DNA of 64,000 nucleotides from JAXMCK01 sp046349395 (GTDB lineage Bacteria; Pseudomonadota; Alphaproteobacteria; Geminicoccales; Geminicoccaceae). A program made the translations under genes and the position numbers. Location of the stretch: the NCBI GenBank assembly GCA_046349395.1, contig JAXMCK010000006.1, forward strand, positions 496,001-560,000. Reading direction: 5' to 3'. Below the pieces are notes generated by a model. It was not told the DNA's origin. It ran no database searches and saw only the letters and a list, made by a program, of their open reading frames with translations. Position 1 is the stretch's first letter. Every line of letters starts with the position of its first letter. Shown in pieces: positions 34,217-42,869 of the stretch.

Positions 34217-35311
34217 TCAGGAGTAGCGGATCTGGGCCTGCACCCGGCCCCAGAAATCATTGTAGTCGATCGGGGCAGGATTGGCCGCGTTCTTGAGGAA
34301 CTCGTCGATGTTCTTCTGCGTGACGACGACGCCCGTGCCGTAGAACTCGCGATGGAGCTCGGGCTCCTTGGCGATGTCGATCTTGCCGGTCTTGGTGTTG
34401 TAGGCGAGGCTGAGGCCCATGCCGCCGACCCAGAGCGGATCCCAGTCGACGGTGCCGACGAGGTCGCCGGCCTTCACCGCGTCGATGGCGGGCTTGGTGC
34501 CGTCGATGCCGGTGATCGGGATCTGGCCGGCCTTGCCCTCGCCGCGCAGGGCTTCGAGCGCACCCATGGCCATCTCGTCGTTGGCGGCCCAGATGCCCTT
34601 GATGTTGTCGCTGAAGCGGGTCAGCCACGCCTGGGTGATGGCGAAGGCCTCAGGCGCCGTCCAGTTGGCGACCTGGAAGTCGAGCAGCTCGACCTTACCG
34701 CCGGCGTCTTTCAGGGCCGCTTCCATGCCGGCCTTGCGCTCGATGGCAGGGACGTTGCTGAGGATGCCGCCGAGCGCCACGATACCGCCGGACCCGCCCA
34801 TCGACTCGATCAGGGTCTCGGCCATGATCTTGCCGTACTGCACGCCGTCGAAGCTGATGTGGGCGACGTAGTTGGGATTGAAGTCCCAGGGGTGCAGGTC
34901 GGCCGGCTTGTTCCAGATGGTGACGACCGTGGCACCCGCCTTGGCGCACTCCTCGACGATCACGCGCGCGTCGGGCGAGTCGTTGGGGTCGATGCAGAGA
35001 GCGAGGTTGCCGCCGGTGCGGGCCAGCAGGGCGCGGACGTCGGCGATGCCCTTCTCGCTGTTGCCTTCGGTGACCAGCACCTCGTAGGGCGCGTCGACCG
35101 ACTTCGCGAACAGCTCGCCGCCCTTGGCGAAGGAGGCGTGGTAGGGGTTCGTCAGCGAGCGCAGCGAGTTCGCCGTCTGCGGCTTGTCGGCGGCACGGCC
35201 TTCGAAGGCCGGCAGGCCCATGGCGGCGGCACCCGCCAGACCCGCCGTCCCCTGCAGCAGACGACGCCGTGTCAGCCAGCCACCCTTGAAGGTGTACCCC
35301 AATCCGCTCAT
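34217..35311 (-). CDS. Tat-exported sugar ABC substrate-binding protein
   Basis: 364 aa RbsB/Peripla_BP_4-type protein. The twin-arginine signal is LTRRRLLQGTAGLAGAAAMGLPA. The mature protein starts near ADKPQTANSLRSLTNPYHASFAKGGELF and has the two-lobe sugar-binding pattern (CIDPNDSPDARVIVEECAKAGATVVTIWN; GIWAANDEMAMGALEALRGEG; ITGIDGTKPAIDAV). GGGAGG precedes the ATG. First gene of the importer, controlled by the promoter and operator-like site upstream; the sugar is not identifiable. Confidence 0.9.
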   Translation of the reverse strand: MSGLGYTFKGGWLTRRRLLQGTAGLAGAAAMGLPAFEGRAADKPQTANSLRSLTNPYHASFAKGGELFAKSVDAPYEVLVTEGNSEKGIADVRALLARTGGNLALCIDPNDSPDARVIVEECAKAGATVVTIWNKPADLHPWDFNPNYVAHISFDGVQYGKIMAETLIESMGGSGGIVALGGILSNVPAIERKAGMEAALKDAGGKVELLDFQVANWTAPEAFAITQAWLTRFSDNIKGIWAANDEMAMGALEALRGEGKAGQIPITGIDGTKPAIDAVKAGDLVGTVDWDPLWVGGMGLSLAYNTKTGKIDIAKEPELHREFYGTGVVVTQKNIDEFLKNAANPAPIDYNDFWGRVQAQIRYS

Positions 35312-35341
35312 CGCAGCCTCCCTTGTTATGCTGTCCGCGCG

Positions 35342-35358
35342 GTGAACTAACCAGTTAC
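35342..35358. promoter_or_regulatory. operator-like site of the sugar ABC operon
   Basis: GTGAACTAACCAGTTAC, 16/17 identical to 26519-26535. Half-sites AACTAAC and GTTACTT separated by CA. It lies just downstream of the -10, where it would cover the transcription start. Confidence 0.65.
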
Positions 35359-35360
35359 TT

Positions 35361-35389
35361 AGCGTATGCAGGTGCCCCCTGCGAGTCAA
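35361..35389 (-). promoter_or_regulatory. probable promoter of the sugar ABC operon
   Basis: On the minus strand TTGACT (complement of 35384-35389), 17 bases, TACGCT (complement of 35361-35366). Confidence 0.5.
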
Positions 35390-35416
35390 GCGGCCGCAGG
35401 CCTTTAGCCGGCACCT

Positions 35417-36247
35417 CTACGCCTCCCGACCCCATTGGAAGGTGCGGCCCGCCGGGGCGACCACCTTGCGGCCCTTGCCGCGCAGCGCACCGATGGCGGC
35501 CATCTCGTCGTCGGCGAGCGCGAAGTCGAAGACGGCCAGATTGTCCTTCAGCCGCTCCGTCGAGCGGGACATCGGAACGGCGGCGACACCCTGCTGCACG
35601 ATCCAGCGCAGCGTGACCTGGGCCACCGTCCGGCCGTGGCGGCGGGCGATGTCGATCAGGACCGGCTCGTCGAGAACCGCACCGCGGCCGAGCGGCGTGT
35701 AGGCGGTGAGCGTGACACCCTTCGCGCGCGCCTCGGCCTGGAGGTCGCTCTGGTCCAGTAGCGGGTGGAACTCGACCTGGTCACAGGCGATCCGGCCTTT
35801 CGTGTGCGCGACGGCAAGGGCGAGGTCCGCAGGGCCGAAGTTGCTGACGCCGACGAAGCGTGCCCGACCCTGCTCCAGGGTGGCGAGAAGGGCGTCGAGC
35901 ACGGGCTCGAACGGAGCGCTCTCGTGCGGCCAGTGCAGCAGGAGAAGGTCGACATGGGCGAGGCCCAGATCCTCCAGGCTCCGCTGGACGGAGCCGGCGA
36001 ACCGGTCGCCGACATAGTTGTCGGGGTGGACCTTGGTGACGACGAAGAGGTCGTCGCGCGGCAAGCCCGAGCGGCGGAGTCCGGCGCCAACGGCGGCCTC
36101 GTTGCCATACATCTGCGCCGTATCGATGTGGCGATAGCCGAGGGCCAGCGCCTCGGCGACGGTGCGCGTCGCCTCCTCGCCCTGCAGCGGGTAGGTGCCG
36201 AGGCCCAGAAGCGGCATGCGCGCACCGCCGAGGTCGGCGAACTCCAT
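35417..36247 (-). CDS. aldo/keto reductase
   Basis: 276 aa single-domain NADPH-dependent reductase. The tetrad is visible: D and Y in DTAQMYGNEAAVG, K in VVTKVHPDN and H in LLLLHWPHE. It resembles the DkgA/DkgB (2,5-diketogluconate reductase) group, which reduces sugar-derived or small dicarbonyl compounds. GGGAGG lies before the chosen ATG (an ATG ten codons earlier is less likely). It is upstream of, and transcribed towards, the sugar ABC operon. Confidence 0.9.
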   Translation of the reverse strand: MEFADLGGARMPLLGLGTYPLQGEEATRTVAEALALGYRHIDTAQMYGNEAAVGAGLRRSGLPRDDLFVVTKVHPDNYVGDRFAGSVQRSLEDLGLAHVDLLLLHWPHESAPFEPVLDALLATLEQGRARFVGVSNFGPADLALAVAHTKGRIACDQVEFHPLLDQSDLQAEARAKGVTLTAYTPLGRGAVLDEPVLIDIARRHGRTVAQVTLRWIVQQGVAAVPMSRSTERLKDNLAVFDFALADDEMAAIGALRGKGRKVVAPAGRTFQWGREA

Positions 36248-36273
36248 CAGGTTTCCTCCCAAGGGCTCCGGGT

Positions 36274-36696
36274 TCACTCCCGGATGCAGATCATCGTCGC
36301 CAGGAGCAGGGCCACGCGGGTCGGCTCGCCGTCCTGCCAGGCGACGATGTCCGACCGTACGGTGCTGAGCGTCCTGCCCGCGCGCTCGACCGTTCCGGTC
36401 GCCACGATACGCTGGCCGCGGGCCGGCGCCATCAGATTCAGCTTGAACTCGACCGAGAGCACGCGGCTGCCGGGCGGCATGAGGGTCAGGGCGGCGTAGC
36501 CGGCGGCACTGTCGGCCACCGTCGCCACCGCCCCGGCGTGGAAGAAGCCGTCCTGCTGCGTCAGCTCAGGGCGCCAGGGAAGCGCGATCGTGCAGGTGCC
36601 GGCGCCGACCTCGACCAGTTCCGCTCCCAAAAGGCCCATGATGCCCTGGCGGTCGAAGCTCTCCTTGACGCGGGTCCAGGCCTCGCCCGCGCTCAC
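36274..36696 (-). CDS. PaaI-type hotdog thioesterase
   Basis: 140 aa. The hotdog signature GFFHAGAVATVADSAAGYAAL carries the conserved H-G and D/E positions of the 4HBT-PaaI family, which hydrolyse phenylacetyl-CoA-like or other acyl-CoA thioesters. Its ATG overlaps the stop of the BMP-type binding protein, an odd partner, and it is followed 26 bases later by the aldo/keto reductase gene. Confidence 0.85.
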   Translation of the reverse strand: MSAGEAWTRVKESFDRQGIMGLLGAELVEVGAGTCTIALPWRPELTQQDGFFHAGAVATVADSAAGYAALTLMPPGSRVLSVEFKLNLMAPARGQRIVATGTVERAGRTLSTVRSDIVAWQDGEPTRVALLLATMICIRE

Positions 36697-37691
36697 GAGG
36701 TCGTGCCGTCCGGGACGGTGATCCGGCCGGCAAGGATGTCGTCAGTGGCGGCATCGACGGCGGCCCGCATCTCGGGCGTGATCAGGTCGACATTGTTCTC
36801 GTCGAGCGCCCAGCCGACGGCGTCCTCGGCGAGGCCCAGCGACAGCACCCCGGCCTCCCAGCGATTCTCCTGCGCGTCCGCCAAAGTCTGGCCGACGGCG
36901 ACGTCGACCCGCTTCAGCATCGAGGTGAGGATGGTGCCGGGAAAGAGGCCGTTCTGGTTGCTGTCGACCCCGATGGCGAGGCGCTTCGCATCGGCCGCGG
37001 CCTGGAAGATCCCGATATTCGAGTTGCCGGCCCCGGCGAAGACGACGTCGCCGCCGCGCCCGAACTGGCCCTTGGCGAGCTCGCCCGCGGCGGTCGGGTC
37101 GTTGAAGGCGGCGGGCGTGGTGCCGACGAAGTTGACGATCACCTCGACATCGGACCGGGCATGCTTGGCACCTGCGGTATAACCGGCGACGAACCGGCGG
37201 ATCAGCGGGATGTCGATCGCCCCGATGAAGCCGATCTTACCGGACTTGCTCGCCATCGCCGCGAGGATGCCGGTGAGGAAGCAGCCCTCCTGCTCGCGAA
37301 AGGTGATCGAGCGGACATTGTCGCCTTGGGCGACGGCATCGATCAGGTTGAAGCGGATCGCGTCGTAGGCGGGTGCGAGTTGCGTGACCGGATCGGCGTA
37401 GTAGAAGCCGACCGCCGTGATGTCGGTAGCACCGCGGCGGGCGAGGGCGGCGATTCCGCGCTCGGCATCGGCGATGCTGTCCGGCTGGTACTCCAGATAC
37501 TCGGCACCGCTGCGCTGCCGGAACGTCTCGAAGCCCCTGAAGGCGCCCTCGTTGAAGCTGCCGTCGAACTTCTCGCCGATGGCGTACATGACGCCCGGCA
37601 TGATGTCGGCCGCGCGCACCCGCCGCTGCGGGACCAGCAGACCGAGGCCGAGGGCGAGGGCTCCGCGGCGGGTGGAATGGGGCAACCTCAT
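36693..37691 (-). CDS. BMP-family (PnrA-like) substrate-binding protein, orphan
   Basis: 332 aa. A signal sequence (RRGALALGLGLLVPQRRVRAA) precedes a basic-membrane-protein/PnrA fold: GEKFDGSFNEGAFRGFE, ITFREQEGCFLTGILAAMASKSGKIGFIGAIDIPLIRRFVAGYTAGAK, VFAGAGNSNIGIFQAA and GVDSNQNGLFPGTILTSMLKRVD. These usually bind nucleosides or purines for an ABC importer, but no cognate ATPase or permease is adjacent; it is coupled to a thioesterase instead. Confidence 0.87.
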   Translation of the reverse strand: MRLPHSTRRGALALGLGLLVPQRRVRAADIMPGVMYAIGEKFDGSFNEGAFRGFETFRQRSGAEYLEYQPDSIADAERGIAALARRGATDITAVGFYYADPVTQLAPAYDAIRFNLIDAVAQGDNVRSITFREQEGCFLTGILAAMASKSGKIGFIGAIDIPLIRRFVAGYTAGAKHARSDVEVIVNFVGTTPAAFNDPTAAGELAKGQFGRGGDVVFAGAGNSNIGIFQAAADAKRLAIGVDSNQNGLFPGTILTSMLKRVDVAVGQTLADAQENRWEAGVLSLGLAEDAVGWALDENNVDLITPEMRAAVDAATDDILAGRITVPDGTTS

Positions 37692-37714
37692 GCGTCTCTC
37701 CGTCGGCTCGGCGG

Positions 37715-37728
37715 TTGCTTATCAGCAA
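37715..37728. promoter_or_regulatory. small palindrome upstream of the BMP gene
   Basis: TTGCTTATCAGCAA, 5-bp arms around TATC, 23 bases upstream of the BMP start. A possible operator; too short to be sure. Confidence 0.3.
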
Positions 37729-37829
37729 ATTGGTCGCGGCGGGATCGGGCGCTGCGCGTTTGCCGGGCCACCTTTCCCGGTGCGATAAGGATGAGTGCCG
37801 GCGTGCGACTTTCTGCGGAGGACCATGTC

Positions 37830-38267
37830 ATGCCCACGCGGCTCGTGCGTGAGATCATCGATCGCGAGAGCCTGCTCACCCTCGCCCCGTCGGACACGGT
37901 GCGGGCGGCGGCCAAGCTGATGGACGAGACCCAGAGCGGCAGCGTCGCCGTGGTCGAGAGGAGGGGCCGGCTCGTCGGCATCCTGACCGAGCGGGACATC
38001 GTCCGCCGCGTCGTGGCGGCCGGCCTCGACCCGCAGACCACGAAGCTCGGCGACGTCATGACCGAGGATCCGGATGCGGTCACACCGGAGACGACGGTGG
38101 AGGATGTGGTGCGGCGGATGCACGAGTTCCGCTACCGCTACGTGCCCGTCGTCGAGCACGGCCGGGTCATCGCCGTCGTCTCGCTGCGTGACGTGCCGAT
38201 CGACGTGCTGAGCGGTCTCTCGGGCGAGATCGATGCGCGGCAGGGTCTGATCGAGCGGATCTGGTAG
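37830..38267 (+). CDS. tandem CBS-domain protein
   Basis: 145 aa consisting only of two CBS motifs (about 10-65 and 75-130: SVAVVERRGRLVGILTERDIVRRV; YRYVPVVEHGRVIAVVSLRDV). CBS pairs bind adenosine nucleotides and act as energy sensors, usually as a separate subunit or homodimer. GGAGG eight bases upstream supports the ATG at 37830; an in-frame ATG at 37791 would add 13 residues. Confidence 0.85.
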   Translation: MPTRLVREIIDRESLLTLAPSDTVRAAAKLMDETQSGSVAVVERRGRLVGILTERDIVRRVVAAGLDPQTTKLGDVMTEDPDAVTPETTVEDVVRRMHEFRYRYVPVVEHGRVIAVVSLRDVPIDVLSGLSGEIDARQGLIERIW

Positions 38268-38323
38268 ACGGGGCACCCACCCCGGACGCTTGACAGGGGC
38301 GTACGGCGCAGCGAGGTGGCGCC

Positions 38324-39121
38324 ATGCGCCTGCGGATCACGACCTGGAACGCGAACTCCGTCCGGTTGCGCGAGTCGGCCCTGCGCCGGATCGTGGCCGA
38401 GATCGCGCCCGACGTCCTCTGCCTGCAGGAGACCAAGGTCGAGGACGGGAAGTTTCCCGTCGACCTCGTGCGCGAACTCGGCTTCCAGCACCTGCATCTG
38501 CACGGGCAGAAGGCCTATCACGGCGTGGCGATCCTCTCGAAGCTGCCGATCCGCGACTGTCGCAGCCACACCTGGTGCAACATCGAGCATTGCCGGCACG
38601 CGGTCTGCTCGGTCTGGGACGGGATCGAGATCCACGATCTCTACGTGCCCGCCGGCGGCGATATTCCGGACCCCCTGACGAACCCGAAGTTCAAGCACAA
38701 GCTCGACATGATCGGCGAGCTGACGGGCTATTTCGGCGACCGCAAGGGCGACGGTGCCCGCATCGTGCTCCTGGGTGATCTCAACATCGCGCCGCTTGAG
38801 ACCGACGTCTGGAGCCACAAGCAGCTCCTCGACGTAGTCTCGCACACGCCCGTCGAGACGGACGGGCTGAAGCGGCTGCAGGCGGCCTACGGGTTCGTCG
38901 ACGCCGTGCGCGCGATCATCCCGCCGGAGCAGAAGCTCTACACATGGTGGTCCTACCGCGCCCAGGACTGGGACGCCTCGGACCGCGGCCGGCGGCTCGA
39001 CCATGTCTGGCTGTCGCCGGCGCTGGCCGGGTCACTCGTCCATGCCCATGTCAGGCGGGACGCGCGGGGCTGGGAGAGCCCGTCGGACCACGTCCCGGTG
39101 ACGGTCGACCTGGACGTCTGA
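38324..39121 (+). CDS. xth: exodeoxyribonuclease III
   Basis: 265 aa Xth/ExoA-type AP endonuclease of the EEP superfamily, for base-excision repair. Motifs: TTWNANSVR, the metal-binding E in LCLQETKVED, the Y/N in VPAGGDI, GDLNIAP (D, N) and the C-terminal SDHVPV (D, H). RRLDHVWLS supplies another conserved Asp. The sequence is complete, so an active enzyme is expected. It is convergent with flgH. Confidence 0.92.
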   Translation: MRLRITTWNANSVRLRESALRRIVAEIAPDVLCLQETKVEDGKFPVDLVRELGFQHLHLHGQKAYHGVAILSKLPIRDCRSHTWCNIEHCRHAVCSVWDGIEIHDLYVPAGGDIPDPLTNPKFKHKLDMIGELTGYFGDRKGDGARIVLLGDLNIAPLETDVWSHKQLLDVVSHTPVETDGLKRLQAAYGFVDAVRAIIPPEQKLYTWWSYRAQDWDASDRGRRLDHVWLSPALAGSLVHAHVRRDARGWESPSDHVPVTVDLDV

Positions 39122-39161
39122 GCTTCCCCAACTACTACCGGCCTTCGGCCTGCATGAGGCG

Positions 39162-39905
39162 TCAGTAGGGCAGCAGCATGTCGAGCAGCTGGGCGCCGTA
39201 GCGCGGCTGCTGGACGTCGCTGATCTGGCCCCTGCCGCCATAGGACACGCGCAGCTCGGCGATCTTGTCGTGCGGGATCGTGTTGCGCGGGGTGATGTCC
39301 TCGGGCCGGATGACGCCGTGCACCAGGACCTCGCGGACCTCGTAGTTCACCCGCACCTCCTGCTTCCCCTCCAGCACGAGATTGCCGTTGGGCAGGACCT
39401 GCGTGATCACCGCGGCGACGTTGACGACGATCTGCTCCTTGCGGTCGACATTGCCCTTGCCCTGGCTGTCGAGAGCGCTGCCGATGTTGACCAGCTGCGA
39501 GGGATCGACCGGGCTCGGCAGCCAGTCGTTGAGCTTGTTCTGGATGCCGAAGAAGTCGCTGAAATCCACCCCGTCCGAATAGTCGCGCTGCCGCCGGCTC
39601 TCATTGTCGAGCTGCGCCTTGTCGTCGATCACCACCGAGACGGTCAGCACGTCGCCGACGCGCCGTGCCCGCAGGTCGCGGAAGAAGCCCTTCGCACCGG
39701 TGCGCCACAGCGAGTTCGGCTGGGCGCTCACCAACGGCTCGGGGGCCGGCATCGGCAGGCTGACGGGCTGGTAGCCCGGCGCCTGGGTCGGGTTCTCGAT
39801 CGGCGACAGCGGCGGCACCCGGCCGATATTGGCGACGCGCTCGGGCAGGTTGCACCCCGCCAGCAGGACCGAGAGGCCGATCAGGCAGGTTCGCGAGTTC
39901 CTCAT
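39162..39905 (-). CDS. flgH: flagellar L-ring protein FlgH
   Basis: 247 aa outer-membrane lipoprotein. Lipobox SVLLAGC gives a lipidated Cys at residue 18. Family segments are SLWRTGAKGFFRDLRARRVGDVLTV, NESRRQRDYSD, NLVLEGKQEVRVNYEVREVLVHGVIRPEDI and the C-terminal ISDVQQPRYGAQLLD. Forms the L ring around the rod. Last gene of flgF-flgG-flgA-flgH; overlaps flgA by 4 bases. Confidence 0.95.
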   Translation of the reverse strand: MRNSRTCLIGLSVLLAGCNLPERVANIGRVPPLSPIENPTQAPGYQPVSLPMPAPEPLVSAQPNSLWRTGAKGFFRDLRARRVGDVLTVSVVIDDKAQLDNESRRQRDYSDGVDFSDFFGIQNKLNDWLPSPVDPSQLVNIGSALDSQGKGNVDRKEQIVVNVAAVITQVLPNGNLVLEGKQEVRVNYEVREVLVHGVIRPEDITPRNTIPHDKIAELRVSYGGRGQISDVQQPRYGAQLLDMLLPY

Positions 39906-40639
39906 GGCAGCTGGCTCCCGGCCGCGGCGATCCTGACCTTGCGCGGTCCGATCACCTCGGCATGGCGGATTTCCTTGGTGTCCGGATTGGCCACCCGGAG
40001 CTGGTCGCCGGCGCCGCCGGCCTCGAGGGCCTGGCCGACCGTCGTCAGTACGAGGCCGCCATGCTCGTATTCCATCGTCACGGTCTGGCCCTTGCGGACG
40101 AGCACCGGCCGGTCGAGGTCGCGGGCCATGACGGGGCGGCCGGCGGCCAGACGGCGGCGGGCCTGGGTGCCGATCAGGCCGTCGGCGGCCGTCACCGCAC
40201 CGGCGACGAGGCGCTGGGCCGGCAGCCGCCGGGTCTCCAGATCCGAGCCCTGGATGATCGTACCGCGCTCGATGGGCTGCCGTGGCACGGCGACGTCGAC
40301 GAGGTCCACCGAGCGACCGGCGAGGCGAAGCCTGCCCGTCTCGCCGCTGTCGAGAACGACGACGATGTCGCCGCTGAAGCGGCCGGTGGGCTCGTCGAAG
40401 CTGAAGCCGTCGAGGGTCACGGTGGCGGGCCGTCCGGCCTTGTTCGCCATCGGCAGGTCGGGCGAGGTGATCTCGATCGTGGCATCGGTCGCGACGTCCT
40501 CGGCCGCCAGCGCCTCGCGGGCCAGTTGCTCGACGAGCCGTGCTGTGAGCGGCTCGCCGGGGGCAAGCGCACCGGCGGCAAGGGCCGGGGGCGACAGGAG
40601 AAGGAGGGCGACGAGCAGGCGGTGCATCGCTGATCTCAT
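39902..40639 (-). CDS. flgA: flagellar P-ring assembly chaperone FlgA
   Basis: 245 aa with a signal peptide (LLVALLLLSPPALAAG) and a C-terminal SAF domain typical of FlgA (VAVPRQPIERGTIIQGSDLETRRLPAQRL, RRLAAGRPVMARDLDRPVLVRKGQTVTMEYEHGGL). It acts in the periplasm to assemble FlgI. An ATG at 40639 overlaps the flgG stop; MHRLLVAL four codons on is possible. Confidence 0.93.
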   Translation of the reverse strand: MRSAMHRLLVALLLLSPPALAAGALAPGEPLTARLVEQLAREALAAEDVATDATIEITSPDLPMANKAGRPATVTLDGFSFDEPTGRFSGDIVVVLDSGETGRLRLAGRSVDLVDVAVPRQPIERGTIIQGSDLETRRLPAQRLVAGAVTAADGLIGTQARRRLAAGRPVMARDLDRPVLVRKGQTVTMEYEHGGLVLTTVGQALEAGGAGDQLRVANPDTKEIRHAEVIGPRKVRIAAAGSQLP

Positions 40640-41421
40640 CGCATCTGGGTCACGGTGGCCATCATGTCGTCGGAGGCCGTGATCACCTTCGAGTTCATGT
40701 CGTAGGCCCGCTGGGCGCTGATGAGTGCCGTGATCTCCTGCACCGGATTGACATTGGAGCCTTCAAGATAGCCCTGCAGCACGGTGCCGAGTCCGTCGGA
40801 GCCCGGCGTGCCGGTGATCGGCGGCCCCGACGCGTCGGTCTCGATCAGGAGATTGCTGCCGATGCTCTCGAGGCCCGCCTGGTTGACGAAGGTGGCGAGA
40901 TCGAGCTGGCCCAGATTGGACAGCTGCGACTGGTTGGCGATCTTCGCCGTGATCCCACCCTCGGCGTTGATCGCGATCTCGACCGCGTCCGGCGGGACGG
41001 TGATGCCGGGACTGACGGTGTAGCCGTCGGCGGTGACGATCTGGCCCTGCGGACTCAGCTGGAGATTGCCGGAGCGGGTGTAGGCCGTCTGGCCGCTCGG
41101 CAGCTGGATGGCGAAGTAGCCCTCGCCCTGGATCGCGAGGTCGAGGGCGTTCTCGGTGTTCACGAAATCGCCCTGGTCGCTGACCCGGTAGACGGCCGCC
41201 GTCTTGACGCCGAGGCCCACCTGCACGCCGGAGGGGACCACGGTGCCGTCGCTGGAGCTCTCGGCGCCGGCGCGGCGCAGGCTTTGGTAGAGCAGGTCTT
41301 GGAACTCGGGCCGCGAGCGCTTGAAGCCCGTCGTCGTCATGTTGGCGATGTTGTTGGAGATGACCTCGACGTTCAGCTGCTGGGCCATCATCCCGGTGGC
41401 GGCGACGTTCAGCGAGCGCAT
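40636..41421 (-). CDS. flgG: flagellar distal rod protein FlgG
   Basis: 261 aa, the normal length. The N-terminal rod signature is MRSLNVAATGMMAQQLNVEVISNNIANMTTTGFKR; the middle has LDLAIQGEGYFAIQLP; the C-terminal heptad region is NVNPVQEITALISAQRAYDMNSKVI. It builds the distal rod. About 30 bases after flgF. Confidence 0.96.
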   Translation of the reverse strand: MRSLNVAATGMMAQQLNVEVISNNIANMTTTGFKRSRPEFQDLLYQSLRRAGAESSSDGTVVPSGVQVGLGVKTAAVYRVSDQGDFVNTENALDLAIQGEGYFAIQLPSGQTAYTRSGNLQLSPQGQIVTADGYTVSPGITVPPDAVEIAINAEGGITAKIANQSQLSNLGQLDLATFVNQAGLESIGSNLLIETDASGPPITGTPGSDGLGTVLQGYLEGSNVNPVQEITALISAQRAYDMNSKVITASDDMMATVTQMR

Positions 41422-41449
41422 GGGCGTTCCCTTTCTCTGCCGTCCCGCC

Positions 41450-42169
41450 TCAGGCGGCGGCCGTCATCCGGTCGACCGCGCGCCGGTCCAGATCGTGCTG
41501 CGTGTCGAGCAGGCGCTGCGCACCCTCGAAGGCGCGCACGACCTCCATCATCCGGGTGATCTCGACGACGGGGCGAACGTTGGAGCCTTCGAGGGCACCC
41601 TGGACCACACGTGCGTCCGTGACGGGTGTCGGGGTCTGGCTCGTGCTGAGCAGCCCCTCGCCTTCGCGCTGCATCTGCTGCTGGTCCGGGAAGGTGACGA
41701 TCTGCAGCCGGGCGACGGGGCCCGCGCGCGTCGCGATGTTGCCGTCCTCGGCGATGGTGATCTCGTGATCGTCGAGCGGCAGCACGATCGGGGAGCCGCC
41801 ATCGTCGAGGACCGGGTAGCCGTGCTCGCCGACGAGCTGGCCGTTGGCGTCGATCTCGAAATGGCCGGCCCGGCCGTAACGTGTGCCGCCGGGTGCGGCA
41901 AAGGCGAGATAGCCCTCGCCGGCCAGCGCCACGTCGAGGCGGTTGCCGGTCGTCGTGACCTCGCCCGGCGACAGGTCGCGCAGCGGCTGCCCCTGCTGGA
42001 CGAAGGCGACGTTGCCGGGCGTTCCGGCGTCCTCGAGATAGGCCTCGAAACGCGGCCGCTCGGCCTGGAAGCCGGTCGTCATCGCATTCGCGATGTTGCC
42101 GGCGATCATGGTCATCTGACGCTGCAGCCCGATCTGGCGGCTGAGGGTGACGTAGTTCGTGGTGTCCAT
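41450..42169 (-). CDS. flgF: flagellar proximal rod protein FlgF
   Basis: 239 aa rod protein: MDTTNYVTLSRQIGLQRQMTMIAGNIANAMTTGFQAERPRFEAYL at the start, LDVALAGEGYLAFAAPGGTRYGRAGHFEIDANGQLV in the middle and NVRPVVEITRMMEVVRAFEGAQRLLDTQHDLDRRAV at the end. GGAG lies about ten bases upstream of the ATG. First gene of flgFGAH, divergent from fliL across 164 bases. Confidence 0.95.
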   Translation of the reverse strand: MDTTNYVTLSRQIGLQRQMTMIAGNIANAMTTGFQAERPRFEAYLEDAGTPGNVAFVQQGQPLRDLSPGEVTTTGNRLDVALAGEGYLAFAAPGGTRYGRAGHFEIDANGQLVGEHGYPVLDDGGSPIVLPLDDHEITIAEDGNIATRAGPVARLQIVTFPDQQQMQREGEGLLSTSQTPTPVTDARVVQGALEGSNVRPVVEITRMMEVVRAFEGAQRLLDTQHDLDRRAVDRMTAAA

Positions 42170-42333
42170 GCACAGGGTCTCCGCCCGACGCGGCCCCATC
42201 ACTGGACCCTTAAGGTAAACGGGAGGTTTCCAACCCGTCGAAAGCGGCCGGGGTGGCGGGAAACCGGTTGTTAACCAACTCGGGCTAGAGCTTCGGGCGA
42301 GGGTTCCAGCACAGGGCCGGCACGGAGCGGACG

Positions 42334-42858
42334 ATGGCCGAGAGCGAGGCGAAAGCCCCGGCAGCGGGTGGCAAGAAGAAGCTGATCCTGCTAGCGGTCG
42401 TGGCACTGGTCGTGCTGGGCGGCGGCGGTGCCGGTGCCGCCTACTTCATGGGCCTGTTCGGCGGCGCTGCCTCGGGCGGCCATGCCGCGGCCGAGGAAGG
42501 CGGTGCCCAGGCGGCCGAGCCCGCGCACGGGGCCGAGGGTCAGGCGATGGGCGAGGTCGCCTTCGTCGACCTGCCCGACATCATCGTGAACCTGCAGGCC
42601 GGCGGTAACCGGCCGCGCTTCCTGAAGCTGAAGGTGGCGCTCGAAGTCGATGACGCGCGTGCGGCCGACCGGATCGAGGCGCTGATGCCGCGCGTGCTGG
42701 ACAGCTTCCAGCTCTATCTGCGGGCCCTGAAGGTCGAGGAGGTCGACGGCTCCAGCGGCATGCAGCGGCTGAAGGAGGAGCTGATGGCGCGGGTCAACCT
42801 GGCGCTGGAGCCGAGCCGGATCGACGACGTGCTCTTCAAGGAAATGCTGGTCCAGTAG
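42334..42858 (+). CDS. fliL: flagellar basal-body-associated protein FliL
   Basis: 174 aa single-pass membrane protein. A cytoplasmic N-tail is followed by KKLILLAVVALVVLGGGGAGAAYFMGLF, a Gly/Ala/Glu-rich linker (about 50-75) and the periplasmic FliL domain (VAFVDLPDIIVNLQAGGNRPRFLKLKVALEV ... RVNLALEPSRIDDVLFKEMLVQ). It supports the stator around the motor. 11 bases before fliM. Confidence 0.93.
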   Translation: MAESEAKAPAAGGKKKLILLAVVALVVLGGGGAGAAYFMGLFGGAASGGHAAAEEGGAQAAEPAHGAEGQAMGEVAFVDLPDIIVNLQAGGNRPRFLKLKVALEVDDARAADRIEALMPRVLDSFQLYLRALKVEEVDGSSGMQRLKEELMARVNLALEPSRIDDVLFKEMLVQ

Positions 42859-42869
42859 GGGACGGGTCG

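Noticed and set aside
39122..39161. Small GGCC-TTC-GGCC hairpin between xth and flgH as a terminator
   Set aside because: The stem is only about 4 bp with no T tract on either strand.
42187..42230. Possible flagellar sigma-28 promoter between flgF and fliL (TAAA, 15 bases, CCGTCGAA)
   Set aside because: The -10-like part matches the consensus poorly and nothing similar faces the other strand; not strong enough to list.
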